Source: Hydractinia symbiolongicarpus (taxonomy: Eukaryota; Cnidaria; Hydrozoa; Anthoathecata; Hydractiniidae). From it: 64,000 bases of DNA. Positions 45,975-59,331 of the stretch are shown piece after piece (the stretch's first letter is position 1; each line of letters starts with the position of its first letter). Below the pieces are notes generated by a model. That model was not told the origin of the DNA. It did not search any database and worked only from the letters and a program-made list of their open reading frames with translations. The stretch lies in NCBI RefSeq assembly GCF_029227915.1, contig NC_079876.1, forward strand, positions 12,836,001-12,900,000. Direction: 5' to 3'. The translations under genes and the position numbers were made by a program.

Positions 45975-47240
45975 ATAAAAAACGTGTTAAAGGTAGACCA
46001 TGCCCTTGGCTTGATAATGAAACTAAATCTGTTATAAATAATCAGGATCAAGTATTACGCAGAGCCAGACGATCGAAAACCGTAAATTACTGGATCGTAT
46101 ACAATACTTTACGGAATCGTTGTAACACCTTAATGAAGTATGTGAAGAGCAAATTCAATAGAAATCGAGGATAACAAAATCAATCCAAAAAAGTTCTGGG
46201 CGACTATCAAAAGGATTTACCCTACAAAAGTATCACCTGACTCAACTGCCATCAAACACAATAGCGAATCACACGTTGAAAAATTCTCTAATCACTACGC
46301 CACTGTCATCAATCATTTAAAACAAAAAGCTATTCATTTATGTAACTTCGTCTGGAGATCACCAACAAATATTCTACCTCGTACATTAAAATCATTTAAG
46401 TTCTAATCAGTAACCGACGAGTCTATTTTAAGACATCTTAAAGAATTTAAACACGGTAAATCGCCGGGATTGGATCAAATTCCTCCAAACCTCTTGAAAG
46501 ATTCTGCGAATGCCATATATCATCCAATCTCATATATTATGAATCTCTCTCTTATTCAATCGGAGATTCCATTGGTCTGGAAGAAAGTCAAAGTTACACA
46601 AAGTTACACGGTATTTACAATTGCGTTTGGAACTGCGAAAAGAATTAGCCAAACAAATAAAACTTTTGAGGTTAAGTATCGATCAACGACCATTTTGAAT
46701 GCCTGTGAGTATAAGTACTTGGGTAATCTTGTGGATTCAAACCTGGTGTTGAATGATAATTTTGAAAGTAGATATCGAAAAGCATCTAACAGATTGCAAC
46801 TCCTTAATAAATTACGACAATATGTCACGAAATCTGTTTCAGTCATGATATATAATGCGATGATTGTGCCAATACTCACTTACTGTGGTACATTTAATTT
46901 AAATCTGAATCGTTCCCAAAAATCAAAATTGGAGTCAATTGAAAATAGAGCGCGTGATATTACAGAAACCGATAATTTGACACCCATACAAAATCGGATT
47001 AAAAAACGAGCAAATATAGTTGTTAGAAAATCGCTTGATCAAACATTGTGTAGCAATTTCCACTCGTATTTTGAGATAAATCGTCACGCAAAAGGACCTC
47101 GGAATCAGAACTTCCAAATCAAATTACCTAAAGTTAAACTAGAGTTTGCGAGAAAATCGTTCTAAAATTATATAACGCCTTACCAATTGTCACTCGCAAG
47201 GAAAACTCTATCGTTATCTACAAGAAACTCCTGAAGAATT
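45975..47240 (+). pseudogene. Non-LTR retrotransposon RT with the catalytic core deleted
   Basis: About 45985-46170 reads VKGRPCPWLDNETKSVI and LRRARRSKTVNYW (endonuclease-RT linker). About 46192-46440 reads KFWATIKRIYPTKVSPDS and FSNHYATVI. From 46440 the frame is KFKHGKSPGLDQIPPNLL, then IPLVWKKVKV. The protein then jumps straight to post-catalytic text (EYKYLGNLVDSNL, IYNAMIVPILTYC, LESIENRARDI) and ends at 47165. The block with the F/YADD residues, about 150 residues in the family, is absent, yet the frame is open for 231 codons (46470-47165). A direct repeat AAAGTTACAC sits at the join (about 46589-46608). A stop at about 46403 lies upstream. Confidence 0.8.
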
Positions 47241-47244
47241 TTTA

Positions 47245-50200
47245 TTGTAAATAAAAATAAACTTGTAATTATTTAAATTAATCTGTGACCTTCCTGTTGC
47301 ATTGATAGTTCAGCCTAATCCATACATAGTCCAGTCTAATTGTCTTATTGTCCATGCTGCTAGGAGTTCACAGTGTCCATTTTTTTCTCCCTCTTTTTTT
47401 TATTCAGTTCAACTTTTTCTTTTTCCTTTTCTCTTTCTTTTTTCTTAACGCAGGACACAAATTAATAGCAGTATATACTTAAATACTGAATTGAAAAAAA
47501 TTCATGAATATGTAATATTCATGAAAGTATATGCAATGGGTAAAAATTCATAAATAATACTAAATACTTTCTGAGAATATTACTTATTTGTTTTTAATTG
47601 GTCCAGATTTAGCATTTTTGTTACAAACGCTTTATCTGCCTCATTTAAATTTCTTAAATTCTAAAACCCAGAAGGTATAGTAATACAAAATTATTCTTTA
47701 TGTTAATTTATTTAGGCTATGATCTTAAAATACTTCATCACATCATTGAAGTCAGTATAACTCTTTTTTATTCAAGTTAGTGTATTTTTTTTACGAAAAA
47801 CGCACCAAGAAATGGCCATTTGACTATTTTATCAGCCTTTCATTTATCTGCTTATTTGAGATTTTAAAATTTATAAGATATTAAATATCTGCACTCAAAA
47901 GGATAATGCACTGGATATTCACACTCCAACATGATAGTTAAATGCGAAATGATGAATAAAAGCATTTCTGTGAATTACTTTCGGTCATTTTCCTGGAAAA
48001 AGAAATGGAACGACAAGAACACAGGTCAAATTATCTTTAATTTCTACATTCGGCATACAACATTGGGTTTCCCAGGTCTAAAACTCACAAAGTATATAAG
48101 TAAATAAGATTAAAATTTGTGATATGACAAATATGTTGGATGATGTGCCTAAAAAGACGCAATACAAATTATGTTGTGGTCCTACATGGAAATACAATCC
48201 ATCAGCATGGTTAGTATATCAAAGAAGTTCATTATGTTTACATACATATACATGGTTTTTAGCCACCTAAATGTGAAAGTTAATTTAATTTGTACCACAG
48301 ACGAGTAATGAATTCAAAAACTTCGATATAATGACTACTAGCTAGTTAGCTATCGGTTCTACAGGGGGTAACAACAAGACCTCAAATATAGTTTTCAATT
48401 TAACTATCTACATAGATTTTTTTATGCCATGTAGAACTAAAAATATTCTTTTCTAACAGTTGACTCGAATTAACCTTTCTAATTTGATACAAAACTTTAG
48501 CTGTTTTTTATCCCCTCCCACGGAACAAATCGACCACCATACTTGTTGTATTCTTGTTTACAGCAAAGTCCCGTGTGGGGCAGAACCTTTGAAGTCTAAT
48601 TAACGTTCATAAACTATTTTTTCAGGCATAATTATTGTTAATTATAAGCCTTGCGCCAGGGCCTTTTCTCCGCTAGGAAATTAATTAAAGAGGCAAAATA
48701 GCCTGGGAACGAGATTATATACCTTATTTATTTTAAATAGGAATTATAAATTCTTAACAGAAAAAAGATGAAAAAGATAAAATAACAAACATTTTTTCTT
48801 AGTTCTTTTTTGAATAAATATTAGTTTTTTTATATAAAGTTTAAATCAAGATCTCAGAAACAGTTTTAGCTTGATACACGTTTACGCTTTAAGATAAAAT
48901 AGACAAGCATATATGATTTTGGAGAGAAAACTAAATATTATTGTTCTGAGCTCAAAAAACGATGTTTATTTTTTTTCCTAAAATAAATCGAGGAATGATT
49001 TTATCACAGTGTATTTAAATAGTTAATTAGACCGTAAAAAACATAGCAAGAACACCCGTTTTAGTAGTCAAGTGCTTAAATGTGAATAGGGTCATTCTTA
49101 TGCCAGAAGTTTTGTTGCTCCATTAGTCGACAACTCGAAAAAGGTGTTCAATATTTTTTGCGACTTCCCAGTTTATTTTATCACAAAAATAACACTATTT
49201 GATAGAAATTTTATCTGATTTTCACAAGATATATGACTTTTCTATACTTTCGCAGTTTCCAGAATAAAGAGAGTATTCTCAACATAGGTAATAGATTTTT
49301 CATGTATCTTTAAGCGAACATAAGTGGTGTTTAAGTCAGCAGTATTAATCCTATTTCTTCTTTCCTTTAACAACAAAATCAGACAACGCGGATGAGTTTA
49401 CTTGTTAAAATCAGCTAAGCATCTTCCCTCTGTTTTTATAGTAACCTATAAAACAACTCTGTGCTCACTAAATGATTTAAAACAAATTAATTAATTGGCA
49501 TTTCGTCCAAGGTTTAATTAAGTAATAGCATGTTTTGTAATTATAATTGGTATAACTCGTAGCAAAGTCGACATATGTACAGATTTTAATTCATAGTCTA
49601 GTCTTATATATACTTCACATATCTTCTTTGCGAAAATTATTTGAACCATATCGTTTTAGAGGAAGAACAGACACCTATAGCTTTGAGCGAAGAATTTGGA
49701 CTCAGCATTGCCGTATTTACAAGGGTATTGTTCCATAACCTGCGGTTTTAAATTATCCTATAAGAACAACATAATGTGAACACTTTCTAGTAAAAGCAGT
49801 CTTATTTTCAGTTCATCCTGCATGTTTTTTACCTTGAAAAGAGATTTTCCTGTTCTATACATTTAAAATTGTTTTCAGCAAGAGATCTGCCAATACATCA
49901 ATATACTTTCCAATTTTCTCAGCTTAATTGTTTTTTGTAAACGTGTCTCGAAAAAAATTGTAACTTTTTCGTTGGCTGATTCAAGCAAGGGGAAAAAGTC
50001 GGTTATAAAATGCAGTTATTTATTACGAGGTTATTTATTGCGGTTACGATGTACGTTACCGAATAGTTGTCAATGGAAAGGAAGGTAATTACAGGAAATT
50101 TATTGAAACACGATCAGGATCAGAGCAAAAAGACAAGTACTATTTATAACATTCATAGTATACATATACGTATTAATATATCAAGATCTTAAACTCGTAT

Positions 50201-50625
50201 AAATGAAATAAAATTGTACCCAGGTTAATGGAACAAGACAATTTAGCCACATCTTCCAAATTGACGCCTTCCATTTCGCTTAAAAATTCCCATATAGCGA
50301 ACATATTTCTAAATTCTGTCTGGGTATGATTTAGTCGTGGCAAATTTAAAACGGCAAAACCTTCTCATCATTTGTGTTTCTACATCTTTACTGTTATGGT
50401 ATTACTACTTAGAACGCCATTAAATCTTTTAAAATAAAACAATCAAAGTGAATAGAAGTTACGATCATCAAAATGCAATTTTTCAAATATTAGTAAAGGT
50501 AAGTGTTTGTTGTTATTGTTTTTTTCGCCACACAGATTTTTAAAAGACAGACAAAATTTGATCAAGGGACTGATGGACATCGCTTTCCACCATTATTTTA
50601 CAATCTTTTTGGCAAGACATTAAAA
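47245..50625. other. Long AT-rich intergenic stretch; no supported gene
   Basis: No open frame above about 60 codons carries any motif on either strand. Only scattered microsatellite-like runs were noted. Confidence 0.4.
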
Positions 50626-50629
50626 GCCT

Positions 50630-50690
50630 GTCCAACCCATGCTAGCATGGAAAACGGACGTTAAGCCGAGAATGATGAAAAATGATGATT
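50630..50690 (+). mobile_element. Solo 3' end of the RTE-like family
   Basis: GTCCAACCCATGCTAGC, then ATGGAAAACGGACGTTAAG and CCGAGAATGATGA, are identical over about 49 bases to the end of the element at 57497-58321. They include the palindrome CATGCTAGCATG and end in a degenerate TGATGA tail. Extreme 5' truncation during retrotransposition explains it. Confidence 0.75.
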
Positions 50691-51102
50691 AAAAGACCTT
50701 CACTCCACATCTCCCTCAAGTAAACAAAAGGTTGAAAATAAAAAGTGTTTAGCTTTTTAAAATTATCATTATTAACCCGTAATATATTATCATAATATAT
50801 TATCGGTTTTGAAAAACATACACAAATTCAAATTGAAGCAACAGATTTACTTCGACGTTGATGGCGTAAGTTTACGTCACATAATCTTTGTGTTATCCTG
50901 GTAAAATTTTTGTCGGTTACCATCAAATGTCATACAGGGTGAATATAGAGCTAATTTTGAGCCAATATATTTTTGTTGCTGTGTACCTTTAACTATAAAA
51001 TGTTTATGTAGCTAGCTACCTGTAATTTAGAAAAGACATGATGAGAAATAAAACTATCAAGATTAAATTGAAGGTAGCTCTAACTACAGAATTAAATATA
51101 AA

Positions 51103-51140
51103 CTAGTTGATAAGGCCCGTGGAAAAATTCACTTAGGCAG
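51103..51140 (-). mobile_element. 3' stub of a Helitron-like element
   Basis: The minus strand reads TTTTTCCACGGGCC, then TTATCAACTAG before a T. It fits the hairpin-plus-CTAG end of the 35556 and 41503 elements, with only half of the stem preserved. Confidence 0.3.
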
Positions 51141-51144
51141 AGTA

Positions 51145-53075
51145 ACAATAGAAAAGAGAATCGTCACTTAAATTTTTGATGACGTCCGCAAAGTCTCACA
51201 AACATACAAAAAAAATATTTTAGAAATTTGTTTAGCCGTGCCCCTATCTGTAGAGCTTTAAACACTGATGAAGAAAATGTATAGGTTATGACGTTAATAT
51301 CTGCAAGATATGCAGTTTCGTTTAAAAAAAACCTGCAATTGCTTAGAAAAATCAGACAATAAGATCATTCACAACACACAAAAACAGGTCACTCATCAGC
51401 TGAATTTTTATGTTTACAAAGGTTACTAAGAAGTGTCTCGTTCTCATTCCAATGGTCTACTCAGAGTATTAAAGGCTAAAGGTATTTAATAAAAATCACT
51501 GCGATCTTATTATTACTAATTAGTTTAGGAAATATGCAGTGTCTGAATTTTTTTTCCTTAGTATTAAGGAGGATTAAATCGCCATTATTACCCACAAAAG
51601 GTATAGAAATGACGGTAGAAACGCGGAAAACAACAAGTTGAAGTTAATTAAAAAAAAGCACCGCGATCTGCAGTGTCTGAATTTTTTTGCCCAAAAAAGG
51701 TATAGAAATTAATTAAAAACAAAAAAAATGCTGTGCATATTAACAATTGCGAAGGAGAGACGATGCTTTTGTGTAAAAACCAATGTATATTATATAACGA
51801 ATTATTAATGAGGGTTAAAATAAGAGATAAATTTGCACATTTTTTCCGCACTTTATGAATATAGTGTGCATAAAAGAATTGTTTTAACTACCTCAAAAAA
51901 ACATCTACATCTAGCTAACCTTGTTAACCCTATTCAGCTTTGGGAAGGGCAAAAATGCGTCACCCTTCCGTTTTTTACTTATAAATTTTGTTTGCCTGGC
52001 CTATTTTACTTGAATTATTTTCAGCAAAAAAAATTAAAATTGTGCTCTTAACAGTTGGTCAACTACGCCGATATTTCTACGGTCCGCTATGCAAAAATTA
52101 AACATGAACATTTTTTTTTAGAATAAAGCGCATATTTTACGATATGTGATCAATATATTAGATTTATATTATATTGTTGTGTGTTTACATTAGAAACGAA
52201 AATTTTCGTTCGGAAAAACTTTCGGATTTTGTTTTGTTTGAAAATTTTGATTTTTCTAATTTTTTTAAAAAAGGAACAGTGCATAGAAATTATATATAGG
52301 GTAATTAGAAATTCAATAAAAACTGCAGTTCGTTATTTTCACATTTGGCTGAGGCTCTATTGTATAAATTTGGATCCTGAAGACCCCTTTTTAGATCTTG
52401 ATTGAATATATGTACGCTTCTAGTCTTCCTTTTGTGTCATTTCCCGTAATTATTACTTTTGAAATTTGGGTAAAATTCGTTCAAAAGACTTACCCATACA
52501 TTTTTGACTTTATAAATCTTGTCCGGAAATTTTTCCGCTATTATAAAAAAATTGTGTCTACACATTTTCCGCCAAAAATGTTAGTTCTTAATGAACGCCC
52601 TTATTACGCCCTCAGATTGCGCCATGCGGGCGTAATTTACGTGCGTATTTTGCGGTAAATTACTTTTTCAATCTTCTCCAACTTTTTCTTACTCCATAAT
52701 TTGTATTGTTTCTTAGCATTCATTCAAGTTGTAATTTCTCTAAATGTGGGCGTTTTTGGGGCGTATCTCTAACCATACCTTTTTTCTTAAGTTTTACATA
52801 TGTTATTGTCATCAACTTTTTATTCAATTCCATTAGTTTTTACTTCTTGCTCTGGAATGCAAATCATGCAAGAGAAAAGCTTGTAAAGAACCTCATCTTA
52901 CATTTATAACAAGTATGCTTGATCTAACATTATTTTTATATAAGTTCTTTTAAGGTTTTTCACTATAATTTGTAGTTTTTATCTTCCATTTTTTGCTCAA
53001 TTAATAGTTTTAGCACAATATTACATAAGTGTTGGTCTAAATAACCTTGTAACACAAACGATGGTTTTGTAAGAA
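51145..53075. other. AT-rich intergenic stretch; no supported gene
   Basis: A duplicated phrase cagtgtctgaattttttt with aaaggtatagaaat lies at about 51537-51615 and 51668-51712. Plus-strand frames at 51833-52909 are short and unrelated to known families. Confidence 0.35.
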
Positions 53076-53080
53076 TAATG

Positions 53081-54610
53081 TTTTTAGTTTCAGCCTCGAC
53101 GTTCTTAGCTTTTTGTCAAATGCTATCCTCATTATTCTCAATATGTTCTCAACATGGCTATCGCCTTGAAATATATAATGCTTTAATAAAATAAAGCATG
53201 CTATAAGTTACTATAGTTAATGGCAAATTCTGCTACAAGTAACGGACCATTGCTTTGGACAGAAAAAAGTTCACTTTGCTAAGCAATAAAAAACTAAACT
53301 ACTAATCAGTTTTGTGCGTCATACAATTTTTTTTTTTTAGAACAAACAATCTAGCTTACACATATTCTTAAAATATTCTTAACTTCTGACCCATTGTTCA
53401 GAGTATTTTCTGACGAAAAAAGTCCTTCTTAAAGAAATTATTTTTCTGTTCATGACACAACAACAAACTCAACATTTAAGAAAAATTTAGCATTGAAAGA
53501 AACGGTCAAATAAAAACATAGAATACAGTAATTTGAATTTTTAAAAGTCACAATTTGAATTATTCTATATCTATAACCGGTGAAACAAAACGTCCAAAAA
53601 AATAATTTGCAGCAATAAAAAAATAATAATAAAAGAGAAAAAAAGCCCTGGGATTGAGGTTGTTCACAATCTGCATTGTATAAAACAAAACGAATTTAAA
53701 AATCTAATAATGTTTCAAACGATCATAACGTAACATTTGTAAACATTGATTTAATTTTGTGTACATTAAGGTTTATTATAACGACATCGCCCACTTCGTC
53801 GCGTTAAAAACAGTAACAACGGAAAATTACGTTATACATATATAAATTCTTCTCTATACACACTGTATTGTATAAGAATAGTGCTTTTTTCGTTTCAGCC
53901 TTCATGTTCTTAACTTTCTTGACAACTACTATTCTTATTGTTCCTAATATATTTTTAGCAGCGCTATATTAATAAAATAAAGCTTGCTATAAGTTGTTAT
54001 GTCTAATGGCAAATTCTGCTACATGTAACGGCCCATTGCTTTGGAGAGAAAAAGGTTCAGTTTGTGAGGTTTATACGCATTAATAAAATTAAACTTCTAA
54101 TTAAATTTTTGCATCATACAAATTTTTATATTAAAACAAACAATCAAGCTTAGACATATTCTTACGATATTCTGACCTATTGTTTAGATTATATTCTTAC
54201 AAACAAAAGTTCTTAACCTTCTTGACAAATACTATCCTCGTGGCATTAAAAAATTTAATGCCTCAATAAAATAAAGCTTGCTATAAGTTGCTATAGCTAT
54301 TGACAATTTTTTTATATTTAGAACAAACAATCAAGGTTAGACATATTCTGAACTTCTGACCCATTGTTTGAAGAATATATATATTCGTACAAAAAAGTTC
54401 TTAACTTTTTTGACAAATGCTATCCTCATTATTCTCAATATGTTCTTAGCATGACTATCGCCTGAAAATATATAATGCTTTAATAAAGCTTGCTATAAGT
54501 TGCTATAGGTATTGGCAGATTCTTTTTATATTTATTTAGAACAAACAATCGAGGTTGGACATATTCTTAAGATTTCTTTAACTGACCCTGAGTATATTCT
54601 TACAATAAAA
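53081..54610 (+). repeat. Four diverged copies of a local repeat
   Basis: The phrase gttcttaac.tt.ttgacaa occurs at 53101, 53905, 54209 and 54397. In each copy it is followed by cctcattattctcaatatg or a variant, then taataaaataaagcttgc and ctataagttgctatag. Most copies also share aacaaacaatcaagcttag with ggacatattctt. The spacing shrinks from about 800 to 190 bases. The units look like successive duplications of one noncoding block. Confidence 0.7.
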
Positions 54611-54724
54611 ATATGTTCAGGATCAAGACAAAACATATTTAACTTCATATTTAAGGCAAAGTTTAGCTCTGATTGTGTAAACCGCTTAAAAATCGTTCTT
54701 CACCTAAATTCATTTCTCTAGCTA

Positions 54725-57400
54725 AACAGATAATCTAAACAACACACCTGCTTCTCTTTTGCTTTCTCAGTAGGTCGCTTGCTAGCGTTCTCTGGATAAA
54801 AGTCCAATCAATATTTTACTTCGATTACTAAACTTCGCTTTATCGCAAAGAAAACAAATTGAAAATGTATAGCTAGCTACAATTGTCTGATTTATTTTCA
54901 ATCAGATCTCTTTTTGACGTTATATCATCGTACGTTTCTCTTCTCTATAACAAATATTTCTGACAACAACATAAACTTTTTATACTCGCTCGACAACAAC
55001 AGTCGCTCTACAACAACAGTTTTGTTCTTTACGCTTTAGATTCGAATTATCATTCAAATTCGATATTTTTTTAAAAAAAAGGCAACCTCGGTCCCAGAAC
55101 ACAAAAATGATATGAGAAACAAATAAGCTTTAATCTAACCTCATGATGCGTAAACATTGTTTGAAATAACCTTTTTCAGGATAACTTTGAAAAAGACACA
55201 ACCTTCTTCGCTTCGGTTTTTCTTTTTTCAGTTGATAAACTTTGTTTCCGTGAGATACGGTACGCACATGGTAAACCCGGTGTAAAATTAAATTATTCTA
55301 TCTATAATCCCCAACGGGACTTTTAAAACAAAAAAACATATAAAAACATTTAGGAATAAAATAAAAATTAATTTTTATAAAATGAAAAAAAGAGTTTGAT
55401 TTAAATGTTTAAAATTAGTAACCTAACCCCTGATTTGCGTTTTTCTTAACTTGGTAAAATTTAGCGTAAACGCCACGTCGTAAGAAAGTGACCCGTACTT
55501 TCCGTGTCGTGGACTCACATGGTTACTCACACAAGCGTATTATTCTTGTTTTGTGGAAAGATGGAACGATTCGAGTTGATTAGAGTTATAGCATAGTTAC
55601 GTAGAAGATATAATACACATATTAGTTATTATAAACAACTTCATTTTGTCATTTTAATCTCAGCTCCTACGGGCAACATTTTATTATAATGCTGAAAGTT
55701 GCTAAGATGTGAGGTTGATTTTCTTAATCATCTGAAAACGAGTCTCGCTTATAAAATTTGAGCTGACTATAAATCGACTCTTTTTTCGGGATTTCATCTA
55801 AAGATACAGAATTTTATTTAATACCTCTACTGTAGGTTACCATATGAAGAGGTCATCTAAGAAGAGAAAAGGGGAAAGATTTATAAGTTTATGATGGAAG
55901 GAAGTCACACTTTCTGTTACTTTATAAGATTATCTATTTGTTGATGTCTGTTTTAAAGTTCACCTAATTACCTAAAGCGCTGGAACTTTTGTTACATATG
56001 GTAATTAGGAATTAGTATGGGAGAAGGAATTCAAATTTTTATGCATGTAAGGATTTTTTTTCATTAGCGTATCGAAAAACAAATCAATCGTACCTATTAA
56101 TAAATTTTTTCCACTAAACGCCAGTTTTCTCGTAAATCAAACATTTTGGAAAAGAAAGGGAAGCATTCATAATTTATCACGTTTTGAGGTAGGGTACTGA
56201 TTTGAAAAGGATAAAAAATATTAGCGAGTCAGGGATTAGCTCTAATTTTGTGTTTTTTTTTTAACTTCGTAGAATGTTCAAAAAAAAAAAAACTTTATCC
56301 AGAGGAGTAGTCGGTGTTTTTTTTAGAATGTACCAAAATGTAAATTTAGAAATCTAAAAAATCACATTTTTTAACATAGGTCTTTCATTTTTTGGAATTT
56401 TCTGACAAAACTTTTTAAAAAGACGTATTTTTATACCAAAATTATTCTGATAAAGCTTTCGGAGTAATCTAGAATAAAATATTCCAGAAAATGCTTTTTT
56501 TATGCTTTTCATTATATTTTCCATTTTAGACGATTTTATCATTGAAATCCTTTCAAAACCTATTGTTGATACTCTGAATTTTCGAAATTGGACTTCAGGA
56601 GTAAAAAAGGATGAAAAATTCCATCGTAATAAACCTTCAAAAACAAGTTTTAATATTTAGGTAAGAAGCTATTAAACGATGATAGAATAACTATACAAGG
56701 GTAGTTTTGAAGAATAATGTATAATTAACTTTTACTTAAAAGTCGAAAAATTGAAAAAACCTTTCTGTCACTTACTGTATTCAAGCAGGCTTTTTGGGTG
56801 CTCCATATGGAGACGAAGGCGCATTGCCAGAAAACCGCGCCAGAATTTTTGTTAGAATCTTAGAGGAAAATTTAATAAAAAAATTTATATTTCTTATCAT
56901 TAAGCTAAAGCGGTGAAACATAAACTTTGGAATAAAAAAATCTACCAAAGTACTTAATAAAAAAATAAAAAGCCTCGGTTGTGACTGTTGATAAACTTTC
57001 TTTTTCCGATTTGTTTATAACAATTTGGTAATTGCCAGTCACCATAACAACAGATTCATGAAAAAAGATTTTTGGGTATCCTGGAGCCAACTAAGAACAC
57101 TATCCATTTATAAACCTATAGCAGTATGCTTAAGAGGGTATTACAAAAAATTGGAAAGATGGGGAGGAGGGGGAGGTTTAAAAAAAAAGATTAAAGTAAA
57201 TATTTATGGAAATATTTTCCATCTAAATTATGTTCCCATCTTTCAACTGGATTTTATTATCTGCCTTACTTTTTATCGGTTAGCTTGTATCCTCTGATAT
57301 ATTAACAGGAAAGAAATTTTGATTCTACGTAACAGAACATTAACATCTTTTTAGAATACAAGAGGCTGCACTAGATCAGTAATAAGACATTTTTAATTAA
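54725..57400. other. AT-rich intergenic stretch; no supported gene
   Basis: Frames at 56354-56542, 56905-57090 and 57025-57297 show no motif. The last carries an artefactual Gly run from a GGGGAGGAGGGGGAGG tract near 57162. Confidence 0.4.
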
Positions 57401-57404
57401 TACA

Positions 57405-57497
57405 GTGCCAGACAATAGCATTCCTTACGCCAATGCATTTAAACGATAAGATAGTTGACAGTGAGTGCCATAGTTTAATAGAGTAAACAGATTAGCT
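57405..57497 (+). repeat. Fragment of the 59655/60900 repeat interrupted by the RTE copy
   Basis: CAGACAATAGCATTCC, then GCCAATGC and, at the RTE junction, AGATTAGCTGTC match the blocks at 59765 and 61010 that end in GATTAGCTGTCaGC. The RTE sequence starts within that last motif. Confidence 0.5.
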
Positions 57498-58321
57498 GTC
57501 GGCATAGGAAAGGGGTTGGTAGTAACTCAATTTTTTGTCAGACTTGCAAGCATTGGGTACATAAGAAGTGCAGTAGTATTAGTGGAAGGTTAAGAGCTGG
57601 CATACAGTTTGTATGCAAGCGTTGCAAAGGTGAGATTATAGAGAATGAAGTATTTCCAGCTTTAATGATGTACAACAGTGGCTCGTTAGAGATAGTTAAG
57701 AACTTCTGTTACTTAGGTGATATGTTGGGCAGTGAAGGGGGTGTTGGAAGAAGTGTTACTTGCAGGATAGGTTCTGCTTGGAAAAAGTTTAGAGAGTTAC
57801 TTCCTTTATTGACTAGCAGAGTTCTGTCAATTGAGGTAAAAGGTAGGTTGTATGAGGCCTGTGTAAGAAGTGTTATGTTGTACGGTAGTGAGACGTGGGC
57901 AGTGAACCAGGGAGATCTTGACCGTTTAGAAAGGAATGATATGAGAATGGTTAGGTGGATGTGTAATGCCAGTCTGAGAGACAGAAAGAGTTCAGATGAG
58001 CTAAGAAGCAGGCTAAGTCTCTGTAGAATTAAAGATGTTATCCAGATAAGAAGATTGAATTGGCTGGGGCACTTGGAAAGAATGGAGGAGGATAATTGGG
58101 TAAGAAAGTGTAGAGACTTGATAGTTCCTGGGGCAAAGCCCAGAGGCAGACCGAGAAAGACTTGGCAGGAGGTTATAAGGACAGACTTAATAGAGAGGAA
58201 GTTGAGTTTAGATCTAACACAGTCTAGATCAGATTGGAAGAGGGTCATTAATATACCCCGTCCAACCCATGCTAGCATGGAAAACGGACGTTAAGCCGAG
58301 AATGATGATGATGATGATGAT
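57497..58321 (+). pseudogene. 5'-truncated RTE-like retrotransposon copy with open 3' coding part
   Basis: The frame is open from 57497 to the stop at 58292-58294. It starts CRHRKGVGSNSIFCQTCKHW, with a Cys/His linker (FVCKRC), and runs through FCYLGDMLGSEGG, VLYGSETWAV, then NDMRMVRWMC and LNWLGHLERM, ending RGRPRKTWQE and PRPTHASMENGR. These are the post-catalytic regions of an RTE-type RT; the palm with YADD is missing because of 5' truncation. The 3' end carries the palindrome CATGCTAGCATG (58268-58279, within the last codons) and a (GATGAT)n tail at 58301-58321. The copy is little decayed and therefore fairly young. The minus-strand frame over it is a shadow. Confidence 0.85.
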
Positions 58322-58329
58322 ATTTAATA

Positions 58330-59330
58330 AAAAATACACACTGAATAACATGAGAAAATCTAAGTTACCTACCCTGTGAAACATAAAATAATCTCACATA
58401 ACTCAGCTATCCTGCTGTGTCATAAGAACAATCAGATTTTAATAATAAATAAACTTTTTTAACTGCAGTATCGCTAAGTTTTAAGAGAACAGAAAAACAA
58501 TTTGTTATTTCTTAACATCTTTTCCTAAAAATTCAGAAAAAAACATACATTACCTCAAAATCTACAATCTTGGTCGAGATATGTTGAGACAATACAGCTA
58601 ATTTCGAAGTTCGCCACCACAAGTAATTCACGCAATTTGGACTTGTTAATGTTCAGAGTGGACATAGGTTACTTTGTAAATCAAAATTCTTAAAATGCCA
58701 GCATGACTATTTTTAAAGTGCTGGAGACAATGACACATTTGTTTCTACTTTTGTAATTACACACCTAAATTCGTGGTACAGTCTTGTTTTATTCTAAGTG
58801 TTTACATGTGAGATCAAGTTGAATTGATATTGTACTTACGGAGAGATTTTAGACAAGAAAATTATAACAACTAAAATGTATGAACAAAATCAAACTATTG
58901 ACTTCCGCAGTGAGTGGTATTTAGGTACTGTTAGGGCATTTTCCAATAATCGGTTTAAAAAAAGCATAAAACTATCTTTGGAAAATTTTATTGCTTTCAC
59001 AAAATCATGGAAAACTAAAATTTTACATAAATTATTCTGATATCTTCATGATTGGCTCAACTATCTTTTAAAATATTTTTGTTTGAATTAGTTAACTTGA
59101 CTCGGTTCAACCATTTGGCAATAACTCAAACATGTTGTCAATTCTGTAGAATGCTTTGTTCCCAAACTCTTTTTCTCGAACAGTTTTTTCATAATACAGT
59201 TCTTAAGTATTTTCGTTTAATACTTTTTATCGATACGAGGGAGATTAAAATATTAATATTGCGAAAATTTGCTTTTGAAAATTTTGCTATCAGAAAAGAG
59301 AAGTATTGTTCGTCTGCAAGTGTTGATTTA
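58330..59330. other. AT-rich intergenic stretch; no supported gene
   Basis: The 99-codon frame at 59052-59351 has no motif and noncoding-like composition. Confidence 0.35.
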
Positions 59331-59331
59331 T

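Noticed and set aside
57709-58278. 189-codon minus-strand open frame
   Set aside because: Exact shadow of the plus-strand RTE coding sequence, which has clear family blocks.
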